From contig OY282609.1 in assembly GCA_958298945.1 (NCBI GenBank), positions 37,731,212-37,795,211 on the forward strand: a stretch of 64,000 nt of DNA, given 5' to 3'. Shown piece after piece: positions 1 to 10,097 of the stretch. A model generated the notes under the pieces. That model saw only the letters and a list, made by a program, of their open reading frames with translations, did no database searches and was not told the origin of the DNA. Each line of letters begins with the position of its first letter. The first letter of the stretch is position 1. Origin of the DNA: Atherix ibis. Lineage: Eukaryota; Arthropoda; Insecta; Diptera; Athericidae. The position numbers were made by a program, and so were the translations under genes.

Positions 1-49
1 ACTACGAGCGCAATTTCTTGGATTTTATAAGGGCTTATTGAACGAACCT
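1..49 (+). mobile_element. Possible right end of a mariner-type element
   Basis: The first bases end in TTGAACGAACCTCG followed by TA. This resembles the right terminal repeats of the mariners at 7383 and 19085, which end in TTGAACAGACCTCG. If real, the element body lies left of the window. Only about 15 bases support this, so the call is tentative. Confidence 0.3.
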
Positions 50-555
50 CGTATTATACTGACTAGATTATAAAGAAAAATTCGTATGCAGTTAATAGTC
101 CCTCGTCTTTATATCTCGGAAACTACTAGTTATGGGTTCAAAATATTTGTAACCGTTTTTATAGAAAATATTTTAATAAACATCGTACGATATATGTAAT
201 TTTTATTTATATTTAGCGTATGACTAATAAATAGCGAGATATTTGCACACAAAAAACAATAGAAAGCGAGTTAGACTAAAAAATCTTTTCACTTGTATTT
301 ATTTATTGTTTTTCTGTAGTAGAATTTTTTTTGGCTCCTTTAATTTATTCAAGTTTATTCTTCTTTTCTGTTGATTCTTGATAACTGAGCAACCTAAGTA
401 GCTAGCACGTTTACGGAATAAAGCATATACCATGTATTTCATTTTTAGAAAATATGTTCATCCCATCCTTGAATTTTCTCTAGAATTTCAAAAGAATTTA
501 AATTTTTGTTCTAAAAATTTTTTTTTCAATTTTTCCCAATTTTTTAAACAGTAGT

Positions 556-614
556 AAAGTTTGTTACTTTCAATTATTTTCCCAGTATAAAAATAATTGA
601 AAGTAACAAACTTT
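556..614. repeat. Perfect 25 bp inverted repeat with 9 bp loop
   Basis: The left arm (556-580, starting AAAGTTTGTTACTTTC) is the exact reverse complement of the right arm (590-614). The 9 bp spacer is CCCAGTATA. Perfect arms this long do not arise easily by chance, even in A+T-rich DNA. No transposon termini or flanking duplication were seen. It is one of a series of such hairpins in the window. Confidence 0.85.
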
Positions 615-1089
615 AAATGCTTAATATATAGTTTTAAGCATATAGAAAAATTTTCATTTGAACTATTAAAAATTGAACTATATAATTAATATACATTTTG
701 CTCATCTATAATCTCAAACCAATTCCATGGAATTTATATTTGCCTCTATCGTTACCTTAACTTTTGGTAGACTTTTCCTTTTTGGCATTCTATAATCAAA
801 ATATTACTTTTTTGTTGTAATAAAAATAAAGTATCTTGATAAAAATAAACAAGTATTCAGTATAAGGAATATTTGTAATGCTTTGAAATACAGTTTTATA
901 AACTTTTTCAATCTGCAAAGTCTTCCAGTCTATTATCGATATCCAAAATCACTATAGCATACATCTTGATTTTTTATATTTCACTTCAATTCTGAAGCTT
1001 CATTATCGAATAATATTTGTAAAGTAATTTATTGACGTAATGAAATTAAATTAAAACGAATATAAATAAATTTTTATGTGAATTTATAA

Positions 1090-1190
1090 AGGCGGTAAGG
1101 TTTGTTTCGGTCTAGCTTGACCTCTATCAAAAGCCTTGGCGCCTATGCCGATAATACCTCGCTGATAAATACAGAGTCTTACTAAAACGA
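1090..1190 (+). pseudogene. Possible reverse transcriptase scrap (YADN motif)
   Basis: One frame reads LGAYADNTSLINTES before a stop, with Tyr-Ala-Asp-Asn at 1144-1155. This resembles the YADD active-site block of non-LTR reverse transcriptases with one Asp lost. The local G+C is higher than the surroundings. The match is short and stands alone. Confidence 0.28.
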
Positions 1191-3220
1191 ATAAGCAAAA
1201 CATATTATTTATATATAAAATTTATTTACAATTTATAAATATATGAAACATAGCACATATGGTAATTTAATTTAATTCTTGGCCTATGGGATCTACAATT
1301 TTAAAATAGAAGAGACAAATCTCTCAGTATAATATACAAAGCTTTATTGTTCAATTTTATGTGTATCTTATATTCCTATATTGTCAATCTGTGAATTGGG
1401 ATTTTCTGTAAAATTTGTGCTCAGCATTTGCATTATTAATACTCTTTCCTGCTTCAATTTTCCAAGCAACTGCAGAAATATAAACTATTCCCTTTAACTG
1501 CACTCAATATACAATTTGCTCTCTTTTTAAATTTTTAAATTCTTAAGTTTTCAAATTTCCAGTTAGAAGTTTTATTTGAATATTTAATATACATTTCTTC
1601 TTTTGCATACTGAATATTAAACATTTGATACAATTGAATAAATCTATACCATTAAATTTTACATTTTATTTAAGTATACTTGCTTTAGGAATTTCTTGAA
1701 AATGTATGAGTTATATTATTTTTGGTAAATATTTTGCCTAAACGTAACAAATAATCTAATTTCATAATCGAAATAATTTAAAAATTTAAAAATTATTCAT
1801 GACATTAATAAATACTCTCGGCATTTATAATGTAATACTAAAACAATAAAAGGATCGACGTCGATTTTATTTCCATTATTCAGCATAACACTGATTTATA
1901 TACAATATTTAATCTAATATTATGCCGTTCGTTAATTTAGATAATCATGTTTTCGGAAAATCTATAATGTCTGCAAATATATTTTGAATATATACGTACA
2001 TAAATACGTGTATGCATATCAGACGATGCATTAGACCCAAAAGTATTGAGTTATTAGGACATATAGAGTAAAAATCGTGGTAAAATAAAATCCAAAATAA
2101 TCACAATTCATCATCGAACTCATAATTTGAATAACTCAGTAATTTGTACGCTAATGTTTATTACTTCTTATTGATTTCAATTCGTGTAGGACTTAATTCA
2201 TAAATACGACAACATCTATAGTGACATTAAGTAAAACCAAATTCTGGATGAAATTACCCATAATTTTGTTTAGCGTTCTCTCAAATTAACAATACAAAAG
2301 TATAAGTAATCGTCATAACGTATAATTTTATTTGATAATTATCGTCGGTATTTTTTTTACTTTGAGTAAGATAATTCTACATTAACAAAATTGGTGATAA
2401 AGAAATGAATTATTGACCTACCAAAGCTTTCTAGAGAATAGTGTTTGATAAAATCTCGAATGGTGTTTGATAACAATACAAAAAATATTTGTATCAAAAA
2501 AATACTAATTTTAATTAATATAAAAGTGCTGTTTGGCTGTAAAAATATACTTAAAGCATATATTTGTTGGTAGTTGCAATAGGAATTTTGTGAATTCAAT
2601 ATTCAAGTTTAATTCAATTCTGAATCATTATTCAATTATTTGTAATAGAGTCAATATATTTATTTATGAATATATTCAATAAACAATTTAAAAATTGTAT
2701 AGTTATAAAAAGCAAGCCCTATAAATATAATTTATAGCGTTTATCGAATTGAATCAAAAATTAAATTTACCCCATTTCCTTGTACAAACATTACACGTAT
2801 TAGATTTTTTTGAAATATATTGAAACTATTTTTTGAAATAATTAAATATGCATTATTCTTGAGTAAGTATGAACTCAAACGTTTAATTTCGCTTACAGCA
2901 ATTTATTTTGCGCTATCACGCGGAGGTAATTCATCACATCCCAAAACTTTTGTGTTGTGACTGTATTAAATCATTCAGTAAATAAATGTTATCCTACACA
3001 TATTTCAGTAATGATTCGTGAAATAAATAAAATTTTCAAGAAAAATCGAAAATAAAATTATTGGTCAGAATTTTGATGGTTAAACTTACCATTGATCGAA
3101 AATATGCCTTCCATTTTATGGGGTAAAAATTCTCTTTCTACGAGGGATATATAATTAAAAATTTGCTTTATAAAGAAAAAAATATTTTTGTGTAAAACTT
3201 GTTTTCTTTTTCAACATAGT

Positions 3221-3926
3221 ATCATCTAGGCCGGGTGTGTGGTGCAGTGGTCAAGTCGACCGACTCACACTCGGTAGGTAGCTGGTCCGATTCCCGCTGC
3301 CGCCATCTCGGCATTGGTGCCGGGGTGAGAGGCCGACTACAAGCCTTACATAAATATGTAGTCCGTAGGGTCCCCCAACGTCACTGGGGGTTGCTTCGCT
3401 GGTCTGATAAGCCGCAAGCTATAAAAAACACCTTATCAAGAAACAGCACAAGAACATTTGTGAACAGATGCTTGAGGCGTATAAGTAAGATCTTCTAGCC
3501 GAACTGGATAACGAACGATGGGTTGCTTCTTCTCACGAAGCAAATACCCCTGCTAGCTGACATCAAACGCATGAAAATGGAGTTGGATTGGCCACACCTT
3601 GCGAAAAACCACCTACGGACATAACAAGGATGGCACTAGATTGAAACCCACAGGGCAATCGCAGCAGAGGACGACCAAGGACCACTTGGCGAAGATCAGT
3701 CGAGCGCGAGCACCAACAAATTGGCAAGTCATGGTCGGAAATGAAAAAGGCTAGCCCAAGACAGAAGCAGATGGAGGGAGTTCACAGAGTCTCTAGTGCC
3801 GCTATATGCTCCATAGGAGCGACTGTGTCTTATGTCTATGTGTATAAAATGAATATATGTGTTATGTAAAAATTGTACAATTACGTAGAAATGAAAAACC
3901 TGTCAAATAAATAAATAATCATCTAG
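3221..3926 (+). mobile_element. Long tRNA-headed SINE with LINE-derived body, copy 1
   Basis: The element occupies 3230-3917. It is bounded by the 9 bp target-site duplication ATCATCTAG at 3221-3229 and 3918-3926, and it ends in an A-rich AAATAAATAAATA tail. The first 65 bases contain a tRNA-like Pol III promoter (box A 3240-3250, box B 3284-3294). The 3' half still encodes a LINE-like C-terminus: from about 3600 one frame reads PPTDITRMALD, a stop, then NPQGNRSRGRPRTTWRRS. After a frameshift near 3755 it reads LAQDRSRWREFTESL and stops at TAG. That block is familiar from the C-termini of RTE-type endonuclease/reverse transcriptase polyproteins. The copy therefore looks like a SINE that borrowed a LINE tail, probably mobilised by that LINE. 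A second copy lies at 28588-29163. Whether the family is catalogued cannot be told here. Confidence 0.8.
3240..3294 (+). promoter_or_regulatory. Internal Pol III promoter (box A and box B)
   Basis: Box A reads TGGTGCAGTGG (3240-3250). Box B reads GGTCCGATTCC (3284-3294), one change from the GGTTCGATTCC of the second copy. Order and spacing are those of a tRNA gene. It would drive transcription of the SINE copy. Confidence 0.75.
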
Positions 3927-5394
3927 CTCTATACACTTGCTCCAACGGTTTTCTATTCTTATATGGGGAATATTATTAATATATATTATAAATATGGGGA
4001 ATGTGGAAACAATTTGAATTCTAACTCATGGAATTCCGCCAAAGAAATACATTATTTTTACGTTTATAATATATATTAATAATATGCACTCTAATATATA
4101 TTGTGTACGTAATTCGAGAATATGCTTTAATATGAAAGACATCAAACACAAAAAGTTTATAAATAAAAATAAAAGTCTACTAATTATAGTAGCTCCATTA
4201 GACTTATTTATTTTATTTTTATTGTTATCACCTCTGCTTTTATAACAGATGCTAATTTCAATGCTTAATAAAATAAATTTCCATTTATTGTTTCGACATA
4301 ATATAAAGTAGGTATAGTTCGTATGCAGGAAAATATTTTTGCGGAAGTAATATTCTCTAGGTAATTTTATAAAGCAAATGGAGATCAAATGCATAATTTA
4401 TAAAGTAAAATAATTATAATAATTCAGTGTTGATAATATAATATTAAATTATTCTTACAAGCCACATAATAGTCTGTGCATACGTGTGACTATAAATTTA
4501 TAGTGTTCTTCTCTGACAAACAATTTATATTTTTCTAGACTATTTGACAAAATAAAACTAGGTTTTAGTTATATGATATTTATGGAAAATGCATGAACGT
4601 AATATAGGCAAAATTTTGCTGGATCAATACAAACAAGCAAAGCCCATATGAATAGGTGCAATGCATTATTAGAGCCGTACGATTATCCAAACGAGCAATT
4701 CAGGATTTAGTATTTATACTCGGAGTTGTTTTCATCAGCATTAAATCATTTTTATAGCTGGTATACGTATATCTGATTTTAAAGTGGTTTTATTCATAAG
4801 AGCGTTTTTGAAGAATAAGTTAAATTGCTGGAGGACAGAGCAAAAATTCCTTTTCGTCTTTTAGTATATGTGTTGAGTCTGCAATATTTTCGCTATTTAA
4901 AGCCGATCATACAAATATTATCATTGCCACATTTATTTTCAAAAGGTGTTTTAGAATAATGATATTTATCTATATTATACATACAATGATATATAAACAA
5001 CGCATTTGTATTTGCTAATATTTCTTCTATTATATTATAGAAATTTTTTTTTGGCGATTTAGAAATTTAAATGTTAGGTAAATATAAATAAACAGTCATA
5101 AAGAATGTACCAGATACTAGCAGAAAAAAATTGCAATCCCCTCTTTAGTTTGAAAGAATATTTCAGTTAACAAATTTGGAAATGATTTTGACAAAAGTTA
5201 TTTATTCAATAAGTTTCAATTTTCTTATAAAACTTTTTATTAGAAATAATTTATTTTTTTCTTTTAAGTATATTTTCTTATAGTCTCATTATGTAAAACT
5301 GGTGTAGAAGAAAACTTATGAGACCGATTTTTTTGTACAATTTCAGTATATTTTTATACATAAATGTTATCTTTTTCTAACTAGTTCCCTTAGG
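3927..5394. other. A+T-rich stretch, nothing recognised
   Basis: No gene or element could be supported. A minus-strand reading frame of 122 codons at 4026-4394 is rich in I/K/N/Y with no recognisable domain. It looks like chance openness in A+T-rich DNA. Confidence 0.55.
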
Positions 5395-5570
5395 TAGAGC
5401 TTATACATTGGTTCCAGTATTTTTAGCAGTACTGGAATGTTTTAACTACAATCGCCTTCAGCTATTTGGTCATACTCCTTTGGATGTTATCGACAATATC
5501 AAAAGAACGTTCTTGCAAGCGGTTTGGATCTTGGGGAATTAATTGAACTTACACGGACTATGATTTAAAA
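5395..5570 (-). pseudogene. Mariner transposase C-terminal remnant
   Basis: Read on the minus strand, one frame gives RLQERSFDIVDNIQRSMTK, a stop, then LKAIVVKTFQYC, a stop, and KYWNQCI. The order (R-F-D-x-I ... L-x-x-I-x ... F-Q-x-C ... W-x-x-C-I) follows the C-terminal helices of mariner transposases after the third catalytic Asp. Stops break it repeatedly. No terminal repeats were found. It is an old fragment identified by motif spacing only. Confidence 0.5.
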
Positions 5571-6130
5571 TGCACGTTGATGGAAATGTCCATGCGGTAT
5601 TCTCATGGTGGTCCAATCTGACGTAAAGAATCCTTTTTCTGACTCTTTCATAAGAAATTTATCAGCTTCAATATTAACCAATGTTTTAACCCCACAGTAG
5701 CGCTATGTTATTTCACATTTTCATAAGTTTACGAACCTGAGTGAGGTTCTTTTTTCATCGTTTCTTAGTTCGATAAGAATATTTTATTATCTTAATAAGG
5801 AATGCTCTCTATAGGCTCATATAAATTTTTCGTAACTCAAACTAGAGTATTTGGCAAGCTTAACATAAAATTTGGTGACCCATCATTACGCACTACAAAA
5901 ATACAATAAATCAAATTTAGCTTTTATTAAATATTGCCGTGTTTCACCAAAATTAAATTCTATTTATTTTAAAACTCCATATTATAGCTGATTAAATGCA
6001 TAGTAGGACTAAAAAAGATAAAAAAAATTGAATTTTTAAAGAACTATGCGAAACTAATATTAAATATTATATGAGTCGTTTATTTAAGAAAAAGCAGTTG
6101 ATTTTTGAATAAACTTTTCTTACAATTTGA
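5571..6130. other. Intergenic, nothing recognised
   Basis: No coding signal or repeat was recognised. The right limit is set by the scrambled left end of the mariner copy that follows. Confidence 0.5.
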
Positions 6131-6223
6131 GATTTTTGCCCATTCTCAGAGGGCCGGGAAGATGTGACACAGTCAAAATTCGGAATGACTTAGATTTTGC
6201 CTATTCTCAGAGGGCCATATGCT

Positions 6224-6358
6224 ACAGTCAAAATTCGGAATGCGTCCGTGCAATTAATTTTGTTTTCACACAAAATTTGATACAGATCAAAGAATCTGTA
6301 TCAAATTTTGTGTGAAAAACAAAATTAATTGTACGGACGCATTCCGAATTTTGACTGT
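6224..6358. repeat. 64 bp foldback inside mariner copy A
   Basis: The left arm (6224-6287) is the reverse complement of the right arm (6294-6358), with one mismatch, one extra A and a 6 bp loop (CAAAGA). The right arm is the sense N-terminal transposase sequence, so the left arm is an inverted duplicate. The axis sits within the first codons of the transposase (Asp-Gln-Arg-Ile). Confidence 0.92.
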
Positions 6359-6700
6359 GGTATATGGTGAAGCTAGCTTGGACCAAAGCAATGTTAATCG
6401 GTGGTACAAACTGTTCCAGAGGGCCGAGAAGATGTAAACGACGAAAAGGGTGCCGAACGCCCGAGCACGTCAACAACAGACGAAAACATTGATGAAGTGA
6501 AGAAAATAGTATTGGCCAATCATCAAATCACCGTTATAGAAGTTGCTGGGGACTTAAACAAATCGATTGGCTCGTGCCATTCTATTTTTATAAATGATTT
6601 GGAGTGAGACGGCTGCTCAATTTCGACCAAAAACAGCATCGCATTAACATTGCTAAGGAGCTGTTGGACTCTGTCCGCGACGACCCAAATTTGCTCCAGA

Positions 6701-6738
6701 CCTATGATTCGTCGTCATAACTGGTGACGAATCATAGG
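6701..6738. repeat. 13 bp templated palindrome inside mariner copy A
   Basis: CCTATGATTCGTC (6701-6713) is the exact reverse complement of 6726-6738. The related copy at 18.4 kb has only AGG at the left-arm position. The left arm therefore looks like a local inverted copy of the downstream sequence, as a template switch would make. Confidence 0.8.
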
Positions 6739-7383
6739 TTTATGGTTATGACGTGGAAACCAAAGCTCAATCATCCCAATATAAGCTGGCGCACGAGCCA
6801 AGACCGAAGAAAGGGCGCCAAGTTCGGTCGAATGTGAAGGTTTTGCTTACAGTTTTCTCCGATTGCAGGGTCGTTGTGCATCATGATTTTTTGCCACAAG
6901 GTAGAACGGTCAATAAGGAATATTACCTGCAAGTTATCCGCAATTTGCGCGAAGCAATCCGCCAGAAACGCCCGGATTTGTGGAAAAACCAAAATTGGCT
7001 TTTGCATCATGATAACGCCCCTGCTCACGTATCGTTGCTTGTACGCGAATTTTTGGCCAAAAATAACACACTAATAATGCCATAGCCACCGTATTCCCCA
7101 GATCTGCCCCCTGTGACTTTTTCTTGTTCCCGACTGAAATCAAGAGCCTCATGAAGGATGACGCTACACTACGATTGACGATATAAAGGGGGCATCGAAG
7201 GAGGAGCTGAACAAGATCACAAAAAATGATTTTTTGAAGTGCTTCGAGGATTGAAAAAAATGTTGACACAAGTGTATAATATCTGGTGGGGATTACTTTG
7301 AAGTGAACAAAATAGATATTAATGAATACATAAATGATTTTTGAAAAAACACAAAATTCGCGATACCTTTTGAACAGACCTCG

Positions 7384-7999
7384 TGTAGCGTGAAAACTCA
7401 CGAAAATGCAATAATTTTATTATACGATACATTATTCTAATTAATTTTTTTGGGGGGAGAATAATAAATATTAGTATTCATATTTTGTTTCCGCAAAATA
7501 TAAATTTGAAGCAGATTAGCCCATTTCCGAAAGAGGATAGTGAGACATGGTTTGAAATTATTTCATTGCAACAATTTATTTCCCTTATATAAACAAATAT
7601 TCAAAGTAACTATATTGCGGTGGCAAATTGCTTCATTGTTTGTTTACATTTCTAAAACAGTAAATAAGTTTTAATAGAACTTAATTCATTTATATTTCCA
7701 AATAAGCAAATGCAATCCATTAGCAAAAATTAGAAGCATATTTAGTTGTTTATCAATGAGCAAAATTTAATTGTAACACATCCGAGACTTTCATGGAAAG
7801 CAAATAGTAATAATGACTTCGATACTTTACTGTAAATATTTCGAAAATATAGTAAGTTGTTGGTGAATAAAAATAAAACAACATTTTTAATTTCTATTAA
7901 CCATCCTTATTTTCCCGTCGCTTTTAAATTAGAATACACAAAGTTTGTATGAGAACATCAATGATAGCAGATTGCGAACCAACCAGTTATCAGCGGCAA
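7384..7999. other. Intergenic, nothing recognised
   Basis: A+T-rich sequence between the mariner end and a LINE remnant. No motif was supported. Confidence 0.5.
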
Positions 8000-8960
8000 A
8001 AAAAATTGTTTGGATGTACTTGGTGTGCTTGTAGGGATATCGATAAGACCACTAGTATTACAATTATAGAGGTATTACGTTCCGGAGTACCATGTATATG
8101 ATATTTTTACTATCTTACTAGACAGGATAGCCCCATTCACGCTCAAATTTTTTTGGCTTATCTCAAAGAGGCTTCGTTTTTGGCAAATCAAGAATTGGTC
8201 AGATTTTCTCTCTGCGGCAAGCGACAGAAAAACTGTTGGCATATGGTTCACAAATCCGTCATCTTTTCATCAACATTAAAGCCACTTATGATAGCATAAC
8301 CAGGATAGAACTCTACAGATTTATGAGATAGTTCGGCATTCCTAAAAAATTATTTAACCTGGCGCTGGAAAAAGTACTTTATTATACAGGGACAAGCAAG
8401 AGAGATACCATCCTTTTACCATACGGCGACTACATCGACATTATATACCAATCAAAAAGAGCATTACGATAGGCCTTCATCAAGCTTAAGTGGACAAAAA
8501 TATTATGGTGGCCATATATAAGGATAAAACAAAGTATACGGTGGCAGCGTCGAAGTCAAAAATAAGAGCATTTAACCAATGTCGAATACAGACAGTATAT
8601 TTTAGCTTTGAAAGAGTTAAATCATTGTCGTATCTGTGGCCAAGGTTCGCAGCCATTAATAGCATGGTGGAAAAAACCCGCGCACGACCGCCAACTGATA
8701 TTTTTCTAGTCAGAACCTTGGGCGTTACCGCGACCACCCAGCTGTGGACAGTTAATCCGTATGGATGACCAATATCCTGCCCGAAACGGTTATAATCGTA
8801 CCAGTTATGGTCCAAGAAGACAAGGTAGGCACTGCTTTCAGTGGAGCGATGGCATTTTCCTCCTGCTAAAAAGAGGTTAGGATTGTCAAATTGGAAGAAC
8901 TCATTCTTTGATTCAGCGGGGCTAGACAGGATTCGCAGTTGCTACCACGTTGATGATGAT
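8000..8960 (+). pseudogene. Non-LTR retrotransposon reverse transcriptase remnant
   Basis: Starting near 8190 a broken frame reads GQIFSLRQATEKLLAYG, then HLFINIKATYDSI (the F-D-x-x-x-A-Y-D-S block of the RT palm). After a stop comes FGIPKKLFNLALEKV. Near 8420 PYGDYIDIIYQSKRAL stands where YADDIDII is expected, so the active-site Asp pair is degraded. Further on DKTKYTVAAS and FERVKSLSYLW match the thumb-side blocks of RTE-like LINEs. Stops and frame changes are frequent. Local G+C is higher than the surroundings. No ends or target-site duplication were located. The clade is uncertain. Confidence 0.65.
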
Positions 8961-9485
8961 AATTATTTAATTATTTTTAAAATTGTTTACTGATTTAACT
9001 ATCGATTTAATTCGTGAGTATTTAAACGAGATTCATCATAATAAATAGAAGTTAAATAAATAATAAAAGAAAACATAAATCACAAATTTTTTATTTCATA
9101 CTGCTTGAGGATGATGAATTACGACTGAAACACATTAAAATAGTTTCAACTAAATTTGTTTACTTTATTTGCCATTATCAATTAAACATTCTAACTCCTA
9201 TTTAAGATCGTAATATTCTTAGTTTCTATTCATTTATTTATTTTGGTATTATTTTCATAAATGTATTTAGTATAGTCTTTGATTTAATAAGCCTTAAGCT
9301 TTATGCATACTTCTGATCCTGAAATGGTAAAGTATCTTTATTACAAATATATTTTGTTTTTGCCATCCTGTTATAAGTTCTTTCGGATAGTTATAATAAA
9401 TGCGCTTTACTATTTCTACAATTCTATCAAATACGTATCCGTAAAATATTATCTAATAATTCAGAATCATTATATTGACTTCAAA
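8961..9485. other. A+T-rich stretch, nothing recognised
   Basis: No feature was supported. The 65-codon frame at 9303-9500 has no recognisable domain. Confidence 0.45.
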
Positions 9486-10045
9486 ATAAGGTCTATTTGA
9501 ATCAATATGTTAATACACACCCACAAGGAACTCACTTTTTCGAATATTTATTATAAGCACTTGGTGGTATTGATTTCAGCTTTTTCAGCAAGTTCTTCTT
9601 TTTAGCTTTAATGGAATCAAAAAGTCTCCCATGAATTGCTTATATCAATTTAGTAAACAGAATATGGGTTTCGATGATATTCATTGAGTTGTTTAACAAA
9701 AATTTACGTACAATGGTTGCTGGATGAGACGATCCAATATCGTGGTGAAAAATCCAAAAAATTTGATGAGATAATAAGTCTTTTAATGACAGTTAAGTTT
9801 TTCGGAAGAAATTTTAAAGGAACAAAATCATAATAATTGAAGAAAACAACTTTATTTTTCAAGCAATATGAGGTGTTTTTCGGTTTCGCTCATTATGAAA
9901 ATGCCATTCCCAGTCTTTATTGACTGGCTTGCGTGTCGAACTTAAAAATAGACTCCAAATCGGCTTCTTTAAGCATATCTTCAGCCACCTGTTTGCAATA
10001 CTTTTTGTAAAGAGATATATGTTTTTTTGGGAAAAAAACATCAAC
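9486..10045 (-). pseudogene. Mariner transposase remnant (catalytic and C-terminal part)
   Basis: On the minus strand, starting near 9990, the reading gives VAEDMLKEADLES, then FDTQASQ and EWHFHNE. These are the stretches around the first catalytic Asp of irritans-type mariners, though that Asp itself is lost. FHHDIGSSH follows, with the second catalytic Asp at 9739-9741 (plus coordinates), then IVRKFLLNNSMNIIE. After a gap come LFDSIKAKKKNLLKKLKSIP and PSAYNKYSKK, the usual C-terminal helices. Frames change several times and the third Asp block is unreadable. No terminal repeats were seen. It appears older than the copies at 6.1 and 18.2 kb. Confidence 0.7.
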
Positions 10046-10052
10046 TAAAAAT

Positions 10053-10097
10053 ATTCTGGTGAATTTATTAGATACGTGCTAATAAATTCGCCAGAAT
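10053..10097. repeat. 19 bp inverted repeat with 7 bp loop
   Basis: ATTCTGGTGAATTTATTAG (10053-10071) pairs with 10079-10097 with one mismatch. It lies just outside the mariner remnant that ends near 10045. A third relative of the arm, CTGGTGAATTTATTAT, occurs near 10685, so the arm may belong to a small repeat. Confidence 0.75.

Larger units (their letters stand above)
50..3220. other. A+T-rich stretch without recognisable gene
   Basis: No coding pattern holds over more than a few dozen codons on either strand. The stretch contains one perfect hairpin (556-614) and a possible scrap of reverse transcriptase near 1144. The remainder is low-complexity A/T sequence. Confidence 0.6.
6131..7383 (+). 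mobile_element. Mariner (irritans-like) copy A, 5' end scrambled
   Basis: The right end carries a mariner terminal repeat (TTGAACAGACCTCG ending at 7383). No left terminal repeat is present. The transposase can be followed in pieces: N-terminal ICIKFCVKN from 6294, VYGEASLDQSNVNRWYKLF up to about 6417, then the DNA-binding linker (STSTTDENIDEVKKIVLANH). The catalytic part has TGD near 6724, HHDNAPAH near 7007-7030 and a damaged PPYSPDL block. A one-base loss there shifts the frame before the third Asp, and a Trp codon after TGDES has become TAG. Upstream of 6294 the sequence is a patchwork: two imperfect direct repeats (6131-6190 and 6193-6243) built from internal pieces, plus an inverted copy of the N-terminal coding region. 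It cannot encode an active enzyme. It is a close relative of the copy at 18161-19085. Confidence 0.88.

Noticed and set aside
3235..3498. 87-codon open frame at the start of the long SINE
   Set aside because: It overlaps the tRNA-like Pol III head. It is a chance frame in SINE sequence, not a protein gene.
4026..4394. 122-codon minus-strand open frame
   Set aside because: Composition is I/K/N/Y-dominated, with no domain, no splice context and no related copy. Open frames of this size are expected by chance in such A+T-rich DNA.
6771..7028. Minus-strand open frames across the mariner copies (6.8-7.0, 18.5-19.0 kb)
   Set aside because: They are antisense shadows of the transposase coding region.
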